A stretch of DNA of 64,000 bases from Arsenophonus sp052171275 (GTDB taxonomy: Bacteria > Pseudomonadota > Gammaproteobacteria > Enterobacterales > Enterobacteriaceae), in NCBI GenBank assembly GCA_052171275.1, contig CM125795.1, positions 372,001 to 436,000 on the forward strand, written 5' to 3'. The position numbers were made by a program, and so were the translations under genes. Below the pieces are notes generated by a model. That model was not told the origin of the DNA, did no database searches, and saw nothing but the letters and a program-made list of their open reading frames with translations. Of the stretch, positions 42,620-54,300 are shown one piece after another (the first letter of the stretch is position 1; every line of letters starts with the position of its first letter).

Positions 42620-45600
42620 ATGGTTTACTCCTATACCGAGAAAAAACGTATTCGTAAAGATTTTGGCAAACGTCCGCAAGTTTTGGACGTTCCATATCTT
42701 TTATCTATCCAACTTAATTCATTCGCTAAGTTTATTGAACAAGATTCAGATGGTCGGAATGGGCTAGAAGCAGCATTTCGTTCTGTATTTCCAATTCAAA
42801 GTTACAGTGGTAATGCTGAATTACAATATGTTAGCTATCGTCTCTCTGAACCTATATTTGATGTTAAAGAATGTCAGATTCGTGGTATTACTTATTCTGG
42901 ACCTTTACGAGTTAAATTACGTCTTGTTATTTATGAACGTGAATCTATAGAAAACGCAGTAAAAAATATAAAGGAACAGGAAGTTTACATGGGTGAAATT
43001 CCTCTCATGACGAATAATGGTACTTTTATTATTAATGGTACAGAACGTGTTGTTGTTTCTCAATTACATCGTAGTCCTGGTGTTTTTTTTGATAGCGATA
43101 AAGGGAAAACTCATTCTTCAGGTAAGGTACTATATAATGCAAGAATTATTCCTTATCGTGGTTCATGGTTAGATTTTGAATTTGATCCTAAAGATAATCT
43201 TTTTGTTCGTATTGATCGTCGTCGTAAATTACCTGCTACAATTATTCTACGTGCGATGAATTACAATACTGAAGAAATACTGAATCTTTTTTTTGAAAAG
43301 ACTATTTTTCAAATATACAATAATAAATTGTTAATGCTATTGATACCTGAACGTTTACGTGGTGAAACAGCTTCTTTTAATATTGAGGTGAACGGTAAAG
43401 TTTATATTGAAAAAGGACGACGTATTACTTTTCGTCATATTAATCAGCTAAAAAAAGATAATATTACAAGTATTGAAGTACCTTTTGAACATATTATAGG
43501 TAAAGTAGCTTCTAAAGATTATTTAGATGAAAATAACGGAGAATTAATATGCACAGCTAATACAGAACTTTCTCTAGAAATTCTATCACGTCTAAAGCAG
43601 GCTGGTTATAAAACTATTGAGAGTTTATTTACTAATGATTTAGATCATGGAGCATATATTTCAGAAACACTTCGTATTGATCAAACAAATGATAGATTAA
43701 GTGCACTAGTTGAGATTTATCGTATGATGCGTCCAGGAGAACCTCCTACTCGTGAAGCAGCAGAAAATTTATTTGATAACTTATTTTTCTCTCAAGATCG
43801 TTATGATCTTTCTGCTGTAGGACTTATGAAATTCAATCGATCACTAGATCGTGATATCAATGAAGGTTCAAGTATCTTAAGTAAACAAGATATTATTGAT
43901 GTTATGAAGAAACTTATTGATATTCGTAATGGAAAAGGTGAGGTTGATGATATTGATCATTTAGGTAATCGTCGTATTCGTTCAGTTGGTGAAATGGCTG
44001 AAAATCAATTCCGAATTGGTTTAGTACGTGTTGAACGTGCTGTTAAAGAGCGATTATCATTAGGTGATTTGGATGGATTAATGCCTCAAGATATGATTAA
44101 TGCAAAACCGATTTCTGCTGCTGTTAAAGAGTTTTTTGGCTCAAGTCAATTATCGCAATTTATGGATCAAAATAACCCACTTTCTGAAATTACACATAAA
44201 CGTCGTATATCAGCATTAGGTCCAGGAGGTTTAACTCGTGAACGAGCTGGTTTTGAGGTTCGTGATGTTCACCCAACTCATTATGGACGTGTATGCCCGA
44301 TTGAAACTCCTGAGGGGCCAAATATAGGCTTAATTAACTCATTATCTGTTTATGCACAAACAAATGAATATGGTTTCTTAGAAACTCCTTATCGTTTGGT
44401 AAAAAATCGGATTGTAACTGATGAAATTCATTATTTATCGGCGATTGAAGAAGGTAGTTATATTATTGCGCAAGCAAATACTGTTTTAGATGATAATGGT
44501 AGATTTGTTGAAGAATTTGTTACTTGTCGGAATAAGGGTGAATCTAGTTTATTTGGTCAAGATCAAATAGAGTATATGGATGTTTCAGCTCAACAGGTTG
44601 TTTCTGTTGGTGCTTCGTTGATTCCATTCCTTGAACATGATGATGCAAATCGTGCATTAATGGGTGCTAATATGCAACGTCAAGCAGTGCCAACATTACG
44701 TTCAGATAAACCAATAGTTGGAACAGGCATGGAGCGCGCTGTTGCTGTTGACTCAGGTGTAACAGCAGTTGCTAAACGTGGTGGAATTGTTCAATATGTA
44801 GATGCTTCTCGTATAATTATTAAAATTAATGAGAATGAGATGTATCCAGGTGAAGCTGGTATTGATGTTTATAATTTAACTAAATATACTCGTTCTAATC
44901 AAAATACTTGCATAAATCAGATGCCATGTGTTTCACTAGGTGAACCTATCGAACGTGGTGATGTTTTGGCTGATGGACCTTCAACAGATTTAGGCGAATT
45001 AGCACTTGGTCAAAACATACGTGTTGCATTTATGCCTTGGAATGGTTATAACTTTGAAGACTCCATTTTAGTATCTGAACGAGTTGTACAAGAAGATCGA
45101 TTTACGACTATTCATATTCAAGAATTAGCTTGCGTATCTCGTGATACTAAGTTAGGACAAGAAGAAATTACTGCAGATATTCCTAATGTAGGTGAAGCTG
45201 CATTATCTAAATTAGATGAATCAGGTATTGTTTATATCGGCGCAGAAGTAACTGGTGGTGACATTTTAGTTGGAAAAGTAACGCCGAAAGGTGAAACACA
45301 ATTAACACCAGAAGAAAAATTGTTAAGAGCTATTTTTGGTGAAAAAGCTTCTGATGTTAAAGATTCTTCATTACGTGTACCAAATGGTGTATCTGGAACT
45401 ATTATTGATGTACAGATTTTTACGCGTGATAATGTAGAGAAAGATAAGCGTACATTAGAGATTGAAGAAATTCAACTTCGTGATGCTAAAAAAGAATTAA
45501 CAGAAGAATTTCATATATTTGAATTAAGTTTATTCACACGTATTAGAGCAATATTAAATATTAGTGGGATTGAAAATTATAAACTTGATAAATTACCACA

Positions 45601-46648
45601 TGAGCGTTGGTTAGAATTACCTTTAAAAGATGAAGAAAAACAAAATCAGTTAGAACAATTAGCTAAACAGCATAATGAGCTTAAATCTAAATTTGAGAAA
45701 AAGTTAGAAGTTAAGCGTCATAAAATTACTCAAGGTGATGATTTGGCGCCAGGTGTTTTGAAAATTGTTAAAGTTTATTTAGCAGTAAAACGTCAGATTC
45801 AACCAGGTGATAAGATGGCTGGACGACACGGTAACAAAGGTGTTATTTCAAAAATTAATCCTATTGAAGATATGCCTTACGATGAAGATGGTAATACTAT
45901 TGATATTGTTTTAAATCCACTTGGAGTACCATCACGTATGAATATTGGTCAGATCTTAGAAACTCATTTAGGTATGGCAGCTAAAGGAATAGGTGATAAA
46001 ATTAGCGCTATGCTAAAACAACAAAATGAAATAGGAAAATTAAGGGAATTTATTCAAAAAGCTTATGACCTAGGAGATGATCCTCGTCAAGATGTTGATC
46101 TTAATACTTTTTCTGATGAAGAGATTTTACGGTTAGCACATAATTTAAAGAAAGGAATGCCAATTGCAACACCTGTCTTTGATGGTGCAAAAGAAAAAGA
46201 AATAAAAGAATTATTAACTTTAGCTGAGTTACCGACTTCTGGTCAAATTGTATTATATGATGGCCGTACAGGCGAAAAATTTGAACGTCAAGTTACAGTT
46301 GGTTACATGTATATGTTAAAACTAAATCATCTTGTTGATGATAAAATGCATGCACGTTCAACAGGTTCATATAGTCTGGTTACTCAACAACCTTTGGGAG
46401 GTAAAGCACAGTTCGGTGGTCAGCGTTTTGGTGAAATGGAAGTTTGGGCTTTAGAGGCCTATGGCGCCGCATGTACTTTACAAGAAATGCTTACAGTTAA
46501 ATCAGATGATGTTAACGGACGTACTAAGATGTATAAAAATATTGTAGATGGTAACCATCAGATGGAACCAGGGATGCCGGAATCTTTTAATGTATTATTG
46601 AAAGAAATCAGATCATTAGGTATTAATATCGAACTAGAAGACGAATAA
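42620..46648 (+). CDS. rpoB: RNA polymerase beta subunit
   Basis: The beta subunit (1342 residues from ATG 42620, exactly the E. coli length) carries half the active-site cleft. Rifampicin-pocket residues are wild type (GSSQLSQFMDQNNPLSEITH, KRRISALGPGG). The C-terminal segments (GGKAQFGGQRFGEMEVWALE) are intact. I chose MVYSYTEKKRIRKDFG as the start because it equals the enteric N-terminus and GAGG lies eight bases before; the frame is open 63 bases further upstream. The first 16 or so codons keep C- or G-ending forms (TAC TCC, ACC GAG) unusual for this genome. rpoC follows after 122 bp. Confidence 0.98.
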   Translation: MVYSYTEKKRIRKDFGKRPQVLDVPYLLSIQLNSFAKFIEQDSDGRNGLEAAFRSVFPIQSYSGNAELQYVSYRLSEPIFDVKECQIRGITYSGPLRVKLRLVIYERESIENAVKNIKEQEVYMGEIPLMTNNGTFIINGTERVVVSQLHRSPGVFFDSDKGKTHSSGKVLYNARIIPYRGSWLDFEFDPKDNLFVRIDRRRKLPATIILRAMNYNTEEILNLFFEKTIFQIYNNKLLMLLIPERLRGETASFNIEVNGKVYIEKGRRITFRHINQLKKDNITSIEVPFEHIIGKVASKDYLDENNGELICTANTELSLEILSRLKQAGYKTIESLFTNDLDHGAYISETLRIDQTNDRLSALVEIYRMMRPGEPPTREAAENLFDNLFFSQDRYDLSAVGLMKFNRSLDRDINEGSSILSKQDIIDVMKKLIDIRNGKGEVDDIDHLGNRRIRSVGEMAENQFRIGLVRVERAVKERLSLGDLDGLMPQDMINAKPISAAVKEFFGSSQLSQFMDQNNPLSEITHKRRISALGPGGLTRERAGFEVRDVHPTHYGRVCPIETPEGPNIGLINSLSVYAQTNEYGFLETPYRLVKNRIVTDEIHYLSAIEEGSYIIAQANTVLDDNGRFVEEFVTCRNKGESSLFGQDQIEYMDVSAQQVVSVGASLIPFLEHDDANRALMGANMQRQAVPTLRSDKPIVGTGMERAVAVDSGVTAVAKRGGIVQYVDASRIIIKINENEMYPGEAGIDVYNLTKYTRSNQNTCINQMPCVSLGEPIERGDVLADGPSTDLGELALGQNIRVAFMPWNGYNFEDSILVSERVVQEDRFTTIHIQELACVSRDTKLGQEEITADIPNVGEAALSKLDESGIVYIGAEVTGGDILVGKVTPKGETQLTPEEKLLRAIFGEKASDVKDSSLRVPNGVSGTIIDVQIFTRDNVEKDKRTLEIEEIQLRDAKKELTEEFHIFELSLFTRIRAILNISGIENYKLDKLPHERWLELPLKDEEKQNQLEQLAKQHNELKSKFEKKLEVKRHKITQGDDLAPGVLKIVKVYLAVKRQIQPGDKMAGRHGNKGVISKINPIEDMPYDEDGNTIDIVLNPLGVPSRMNIGQILETHLGMAAKGIGDKISAMLKQQNEIGKLREFIQKAYDLGDDPRQDVDLNTFSDEEILRLAHNLKKGMPIATPVFDGAKEKEIKELLTLAELPTSGQIVLYDGRTGEKFERQVTVGYMYMLKLNHLVDDKMHARSTGSYSLVTQQPLGGKAQFGGQRFGEMEVWALEAYGAACTLQEMLTVKSDDVNGRTKMYKNIVDGNHQMEPGMPESFNVLLKEIRSLGINIELEDE

Positions 46649-46770
46649 TAAATGGATATTATAAAGTTTAGTCTATACTTAGCTTTATAAATTATTATAT
46701 TTAAGTTTATGAAAAATAGATAAAAAAACAGTTTCATAGCAGATTTAACTCCAATAGAAGGCACTCTTCC

Positions 46771-49700
46771 GTGAAAGATTTATTGAAGTTTTTAAAAGCA
46801 CAAACTAAAACTGAAGAGTTTAATGCAATTAAGATTGCTTTAGCATCTCCAGATATGATACGTTCATGGTCATTTGGTGAAGTTAAAAAACCAGAAACTA
46901 TTAACTATAGAACATTTAAACCTGAGCGTGACGGTCTTTTCTGTGCACGTATTTTTGGGCCAGTTAAAGATTATGAATGTTTGTGTGGTAAATATAAACG
47001 ATTAAAACACAGAGGTGTAATTTGTGAAAAATGTGGTGTTGAAGTTACTCAGACTAAAGTACGTCGAGAACGTATGGGGCATATTGAATTAGCATCACCG
47101 ACAGCACATATCTGGTTTTTAAAATCATTACCATCACGAATTGGTTTATTACTTGATATGCCTTTGCGTGATATTGAGAGGGTACTTTATTTTGAATCTT
47201 ATGTTGTTATTGAATCTGGAATGACAAGCTTGGAACGTCGTCAAATTTTAACTGAAGAACAATATCTTGATGCATTAGAAGAATTTGGTGATGAATTTGA
47301 TGCTAAAATGGGTGCTGAAGCAATTCAATTTTTATTAAAAAATCTAAATTTAGAACAAGAATCTCAAATATTACGTGAAGAATTAAATATAAATAATTCT
47401 GAAACTAAACGTAAGAAATTAACTAAACGTATTAAACTAATAGGATCATTTATTCAATCTAATAATAATCCAGAATGGATGATTCTGAATGTATTGCCGG
47501 TATTACCGCCTGATTTACGTCCACTTGTTCCTTTAGATGGTGGTCGTTTTGCAACTTCTGATTTAAATGATTTATATCGTCGTGTTATTAACCGAAATAA
47601 TCGTTTAAAGCGTCTATTGGATTTGGCAGCACCTGATATTATTGTACGTAATGAAAAACGAATGCTACAAGAAGCGGTTGATGCTTTATTAGATAATGGT
47701 CGACGTGGTCGCGCTATCACTGGTTCAAATAAACGTCCGCTGAAATCTTTAGCTGATATGATAAAAGGCAAACAAGGTCGTTTCCGACAGAACTTACTAG
47801 GTAAGCGTGTTGATTATTCTGGTCGCTCTGTTATTACAGTTGGTCCTTATCTTCGTTTACATCAATGCGGATTACCTAAGAGAATGGCATTAGAATTATT
47901 TAAACCATTTATTTATGGTAAATTAGAGTTACGTGGATTATCTACAACAATTAAAGCAGCTAAAAAAATGGTTGAACGTGAAGAAGCTATTGTTTGGGAT
48001 ATTCTCGATGAAGTCATTCGTGAACATCCTGTGATGTTAAACCGCGCTCCAACACTACATCGTCTCGGTATTCAGGCATTTGAACCAATTTTAATTGAAG
48101 GTAAAGCAATTCAATTACACCCATTAGTCTGTGCTGCTTATAATGCTGACTTTGATGGTGATCAGATGGCTGTTCATGTTCCACTAACTTTAGAAGCACA
48201 GTTAGAAGCTCGTGCCTTAATGATGTCAACAAATAATATTCTATCACCAGCCAGTGGTGAACCTATCATTGTACCATCTCAGGATGTAGTGCTTGGTTTA
48301 TATTATATGACACGTGATTGTATAAATGCTAGGGGTGAAGGAATGATTTTATCTGGACCTAAAGAAGCTGAGAGAGTTTATCGATCAGATTTAGTATCAT
48401 TACATGCTCGTGTTAAAGTACGTATCAGAGAAGAAGTTCGTCGTGATGAAGGTGATATTGAGATTAGAACACAGTTAGTTGATACAACAATTGGTCGAGC
48501 TATCTTATCGATGATTGTACCTAATGGTTTACCATATTCATTAGTTAATCAGACGTTAGGAAAGAAAGCTATTTCAAAAATGCTTAATACTTGCTATCGC
48601 GTTTTAGGTCTAAAACCAACTGTTATATTTGCTGATCAAATTATGTATACCGGTTTTACTTACGCTGCTCGTTCTGGTGCTTCTGTTGGTATTGATGATA
48701 TGGTAATACCAGATAAAAAAGCTAGTATTATTGCTGAAGCTGAATCTGAAGTTGCTGAAATTCAAGAACAATTTCAATCAGGTCTAGTTACTGCAGGTGA
48801 GCGTTATAATAAAGTTATTGATATTTGGGCTGCAGCTAATGAGCGCGTTGCAAAAGCAATGATGGAAAATTTATCAACTGAAACAGTTGTTAATCGCGAC
48901 GGCCAAGATGAGCAACAAGTTTCATTTAATAGTATCTTTATGATGGCTGATTCTGGTGCACGTGGTTCTGCAGCACAAATACGTCAGTTAGCAGGTATGC
49001 GTGGTTTAATGGCTAAACCGGACGGTTCTATTATTGAAACACCAATCACTGCTAATTTTCGTGAAGGTTTGAATGTATTGCAATATTTTATTTCAACTCA
49101 CGGAGCACGTAAAGGTTTAGCTGATACAGCTCTGAAAACAGCAAACTCAGGTTATTTAACGCGTCGTTTAGTTGATGTTGCACAAGATCTAGTTGTCACT
49201 GAAGACGATTGTTTTACTCATGATGGTATTTTAATGACGCCTGTTATTGAAGGTGGTGATGTTAAAGAACCTTTACGTGAACGTGTCTTAGGTCGAGTTA
49301 CAGCGGAAGATATATTAATACCTGGTACAGTTAATATTTTAATAAAACGTAATACTTTAATAAGCGAAAAATTATGTGATGAGTTAGAAGTAAACTCTGT
49401 TGATATCGTAAAAGTACGTTCTGTTGTTAGTTGTGAAACTAATTTTGGAGTTTGTGCAAAATGTTATGGGCGTGATTTAGCACGTGGTCATATTATTAAT
49501 AAAGGTGAAGCTGTTGGTGTTATTGCTGCTCAATCAATCGGTGAACCAGGTACGCAGTTGACAATGCGGACATTTCATATAGGTGGTGCTGCATCACGTG
49601 CTGCTGCTGAATCAAATATTCAAGTTCGTAATAAAGGTAATATTAAGTTAGTTAACGCTAAATTTGTAAAAAATTCAGAAGGTTATTTAGTAATAACTTC

Positions 49701-50997
49701 TCGAAATACAGAATTACAAGTAGTAGATGCATTTACTAGAATAAAAGAAAGTTATAAAGTACCTTATGGTGCACACCTTAACAAAGATAATAGTAATGTA
49801 GTTAATAGTGGTGAGATCGTTGCTCATTGGGATCCACATACAATGCCGATTATTAGTGAAGTTAAAGGTATTATTCGTTTCTCTGATATGTTAGATGGAC
49901 AGTCTATTATACGTCAAACAGATGAACTAACTGGATTATCATCAATTGTTGTACTTGATACTTCTGAACGTACTTCTATTAGTAAAGATTTGCGTCCTGC
50001 ATTACGGATTGTTGATGTTAAAGGTAACGATGTATTAATTCCTGGTACTGATATGTCAGCTCAATATTTTTTACCAGGTAAATCCATTGTTCAATTAAGT
50101 GATGGCGCATCAATAAATATTGGTGACACTTTAGCTCGCATTCCACAAGAATCAGGTGGTACTAAAGATATTACAGGAGGTTTACCGCGGGTTGCTGATC
50201 TGTTTGAAGCTCGTCGACCAAAAGAATTAGCTATTCTAGCTGAAATTAGTGGTATTGTTTCTTTTGGTAAAGAAACTAAAGGTAAGCGTCGTTTAGTAAT
50301 TACGTCAATAGACGGTGCTGATATTTATGAAGAGATGATCCCTAAATGGCGTCAACTTAATGTATTTGAGGGTGAACGAGTTGAACGTGGTGATGTTATT
50401 TCAGATGGTCCTGAATCTCCACATGATATTTTACGTTTGCGTGGAGCACATGCTGTTGCTCGTTATATCACGAATGAGGTTCAAGAAGTTTATCGATTAC
50501 AAGGAGTTAAAATTAATGATAAACATATTGAAGTCATTGTGCGTCAAATGTTACGTAAAGTAACAATTATTGATTCTGGTAGCTCTGATTTTTTAGAAGG
50601 TGAGCAAATAGAATATGCTCGTGTTAAAGTGGCAAATCAAAAATTAAATAAAGAAGGTAAATCACCAGCGATATATAATCGTGACCTTTTAGGTATTACT
50701 AAAGCATCTTTAGCTACAGAATCATTTATCTCAGCAGCATCATTTCAAGAAACAACACGTGTACTTACTGAAGCTGCGGTTGCTGGAAAACAAGATGAAC
50801 TTCGTGGTTTAAAAGAGAACGTTATTGTTGGACGATTAATTCCTGCCGGTACTGGTTATGCATATCATCAAGATCGAATACGTAATAGACATATAGTTAA
50901 TAAGTCTCTTGAATCATCACAGATTATCGCTGATAAAGCAACTGCTAATTTGGCAGAATTATTGAATGCTGATTTTATAACGAAAGATCATGAATAA
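46771..50997 (+). CDS. rpoC: RNA polymerase beta' subunit
   Basis: Beta' (1408 residues, E. coli 1407) holds the catalytic metal triad NADFDGDQM near residue 460. Both zinc sites are present: CLCGKYKRLKHRGVICEKCG near residue 70, and the second formed by EDDC with CETNFGVCAKC around 810-900. The bridge and trigger regions (GEPGTQLTMRTFHIGGAA) are intact. The start is GTG at 46771, as in E. coli. Last gene of the block; no clear terminator was found after its stop. Confidence 0.98.
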   Translation: MKDLLKFLKAQTKTEEFNAIKIALASPDMIRSWSFGEVKKPETINYRTFKPERDGLFCARIFGPVKDYECLCGKYKRLKHRGVICEKCGVEVTQTKVRRERMGHIELASPTAHIWFLKSLPSRIGLLLDMPLRDIERVLYFESYVVIESGMTSLERRQILTEEQYLDALEEFGDEFDAKMGAEAIQFLLKNLNLEQESQILREELNINNSETKRKKLTKRIKLIGSFIQSNNNPEWMILNVLPVLPPDLRPLVPLDGGRFATSDLNDLYRRVINRNNRLKRLLDLAAPDIIVRNEKRMLQEAVDALLDNGRRGRAITGSNKRPLKSLADMIKGKQGRFRQNLLGKRVDYSGRSVITVGPYLRLHQCGLPKRMALELFKPFIYGKLELRGLSTTIKAAKKMVEREEAIVWDILDEVIREHPVMLNRAPTLHRLGIQAFEPILIEGKAIQLHPLVCAAYNADFDGDQMAVHVPLTLEAQLEARALMMSTNNILSPASGEPIIVPSQDVVLGLYYMTRDCINARGEGMILSGPKEAERVYRSDLVSLHARVKVRIREEVRRDEGDIEIRTQLVDTTIGRAILSMIVPNGLPYSLVNQTLGKKAISKMLNTCYRVLGLKPTVIFADQIMYTGFTYAARSGASVGIDDMVIPDKKASIIAEAESEVAEIQEQFQSGLVTAGERYNKVIDIWAAANERVAKAMMENLSTETVVNRDGQDEQQVSFNSIFMMADSGARGSAAQIRQLAGMRGLMAKPDGSIIETPITANFREGLNVLQYFISTHGARKGLADTALKTANSGYLTRRLVDVAQDLVVTEDDCFTHDGILMTPVIEGGDVKEPLRERVLGRVTAEDILIPGTVNILIKRNTLISEKLCDELEVNSVDIVKVRSVVSCETNFGVCAKCYGRDLARGHIINKGEAVGVIAAQSIGEPGTQLTMRTFHIGGAASRAAAESNIQVRNKGNIKLVNAKFVKNSEGYLVITSRNTELQVVDAFTRIKESYKVPYGAHLNKDNSNVVNSGEIVAHWDPHTMPIISEVKGIIRFSDMLDGQSIIRQTDELTGLSSIVVLDTSERTSISKDLRPALRIVDVKGNDVLIPGTDMSAQYFLPGKSIVQLSDGASINIGDTLARIPQESGGTKDITGGLPRVADLFEARRPKELAILAEISGIVSFGKETKGKRRLVITSIDGADIYEEMIPKWRQLNVFEGERVERGDVISDGPESPHDILRLRGAHAVARYITNEVQEVYRLQGVKINDKHIEVIVRQMLRKVTIIDSGSSDFLEGEQIEYARVKVANQKLNKEGKSPAIYNRDLLGITKASLATESFISAASFQETTRVLTEAAVAGKQDELRGLKENVIVGRLIPAGTGYAYHQDRIRNRHIVNKSLESSQIIADKATANLAELLNADFITKDHE

Positions 50998-51369
50998 CAT
51001 AGATAAAATAGAGAAATTTAAATAAAAATAATCGGTTATATTTTATTGTCGTAAAATTTAATATTTTATATTTATTTTTTGTTATCTTTAAAAGAAACAT
51101 AATTTTAATGTTAGAAACTTTTCATAGTTTTAAACTAGATAAATTAATAAAATTACTCAAAAAATAATATATTTTATTCAATATTTCGATAATTATAATG
51201 AAAGAAGTTATTTTATTTTTAGAATTATTTTTAATATTTCAAAAAGAAATGTTATACCTAAAAAAATAATTTTTACTATTTTGTTTTATTTGTATTTAAT
51301 TAATAATATTTAATAACAATATTTTTAGGAAAAAATAAATTAAGTTTTTTGATCATATCTCATGAAACA

Positions 51370-51396
51370 ATTATATAATCAAATTGATTATATAAT
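51370..51396. repeat. 13-bp perfect inverted repeat after rpoC
   Basis: ATTATATAATCAA and its complement flank one A, about 370 bp beyond the rpoC stop. It is followed by AT and a few Ts only; terminator function is doubtful. Confidence 0.45.
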
Positions 51397-54300
51397 ATTT
51401 AATCATAGAAAATTTCTTTATACGAAGGAAATATATAAGGATAATTTTAATTATTTTTATAATTATTTGCTAATTTATATTATTTAGTATTTAACTAATT
51501 GAATAATATTGAAAGTTAAGTATAATTCTTATTGTTTCATTATATTCTTTCATTACAATTTATTTAATAACAGAGCAGATTATTTTCTGTTAATGTTTAG
51601 GATGTTTTTATTATATATAAATAATCTAAATTTAGATCTTTTGTTATTGTTAATTATAAAATAAAAGATTTATTTTTTTTATTTTATATAAATTAATAAT
51701 CTATAGTTATATTTCTCAACAACAATTTTAAAATATAAAAAGATTACTTAAAAATAATTTATCGTATTATTAAAAATATATTTTATATAAAAATTTTAAT
51801 TATTAAAAATACAACTAAAATAGTTATATCCATTTATAATATACAATAAACATGAGTAACTTTAATATTTTAATATTTAATATTACTTGATTTTTTTTTT
51901 TAAAAATAAATAATAAATAAAACAATGATTTATAATTAATCCTATTTTATAGATGATTAGATAGTTTTTATCTTAATTTTTTATGATGTCTTATTACTAT
52001 TAATTTATATTGACACTATTTAGTTAGTCTATTTTATATATAAAAAATAATAAATATAATTAAATCATTAAATGATTTAATTTTGATATTTCTGATTATT
52101 TAATAGAATAATAAAGTTTAATAATAGTATTTCTTTTATTTTAAAATAGTTATGTATATTTATATAATAATAAAATTGAAATTGATATAAATACTATGAA
52201 TAATATAGAGAAATAATTTGTTAGTAAAATATTATTACTAGATAATAATTAATTATTAAAATATTAATAAGGTTAAAATTATAAATAGACAAATTTAATT
52301 CTAAATTAAATAGCTAATCAAATAAAAAATTCAAAATAACAACTTTTATCAATTAAATAAAATTTATATGTGCTTAAAATGATTTTTAGTATAATATACT
52401 AAAATGATTAAAAAATTTTCTTTAAAATTATAGTTAAACATCAATATTAATTTTAATAATATTTTTATTACTTAAAATAATCATAGATAGTTAAATTTTA
52501 TAATACTTTAAATAATTTTATTACGTTTAATAAACTAAATTAGGTTATTTAATTATATTTGTTATTGTTAATAACAAATATTATGATTTTATTATGAAAA
52601 AATTAATTAATTAATAATAAAAAAACTTAATTTTATAGTATAAATAAATATTAACTTAAATATTGTTTATATTAATAAACATTTATTAATTAAAAATGGT
52701 AAAAGTAATAATTTTTTTAAATATTTTATAAATAAAATAAATAGTTTATTATAATAAGTAATTAAGATATTGATGATTATTAGATGATGATGATATATCT
52801 ATATTATATATTAACTTTCTCTTTTCTTTTTTTATTTTTTTTAATATAGTATTATTATCTATATTAAAAATATTTATAATTTTAATAAGATCCATTGATG
52901 ATAAAGTTGAGTTTATCTAATATATCAATATGATATTTTTATCAAAAAAAATAAAAGATCATAGTTAATTTAATAAAATTATTTTCATTTATGAATTTGA
53001 TGCTAATTAATCGTTACATTTATAACTATGTTGATTAAATTAAGTTGCTTGTTCAATTATAATTTTTAGAAAATCACAGATAAAAAATTTTTTATTTCTA
53101 TCATAACAGATAATTAATAATGATTAAAAATACAGCTGTAAAGAGAGTGGGAATTAAAATTCTATAAATTATAATAAAAAGAGAATCAATACTACAATGA
53201 GATAAGATAAAATATTTTTAAATGATTTTTGATTGATTTAATTTATAAATTAAATCAATAAATAAATATTTTATTTTCTTTTAAATATTAAGTTTTATCT
53301 AACATTTCTTAAATAAGTATAATAAACTAGTATAAAAATATTACTAATAGATGAATTTTATTTTTATCTTTTAAATACAAAAGTATTAAGTAATATTTAA
53401 GACAGTAATTTTTTATAGAAAAAATAAATAAATTATTATAATATTTATTAAATTAATTTATTCTTATATCCTAATTATAATTATTTTTTAAAAAATTAAT
53501 GATTTAAATCATTAATAATCAATTTTATTAAATTTTTTGTTAATTAATAATAAATAAATTTGATTAAAATATATTATTAATTATTAAGACAAATTTATTT
53601 TTAATAATGAATATTTTAAATAACGAGATTTTATCTTTATTGTTAAAAATGATATTTATACAAATATTTATATAAAAATTATAATCCAATTAATTAGCAA
53701 TAAAAATATGTGAATAAGAGTTAAATCTTACTAATAATAATTATTATATAATACTTATATTAAAAAACTTTATAGTCTTGATTGTTTTATTATTCAATAT
53801 AATATGTGTATATATCTACTTTTAAAAATTTTAGTTTCATTAGGTCACAGACGTAACAATAACTATATTATTTACTATTAAAAGTTTTTTCAATATAAAA
53901 TAGTATAAAATAACAATTAATTTGGTTACTTTAATGATGTTTATCATATCTATGATTTTAATAATTTTAAAAAGTTAGTTCTATTACTCTAAGTTATTAA
54001 GTAATTATGATAAGGTTTATTCATATTTCAGAATAAAGATAAATATAATCATATTACATTTATTGAAGTTTTAAAATTAATAACTAAAAATTTAAATTCA
54101 TCATATTTATAATTAATAAATACTTTTTATTGCTATTTATATATATTAATTATTTTAGATAAGTTAATATATTATTAGTATATTTAAAATATAAGATTTT
54201 TATATTTGATTGTTGATTGATAAGAAAAAATAATAATTTTGTTTTATAAAATATTTTACTTTTATTTCATTAATTTAATTAATTATATAATTTTATTTCC

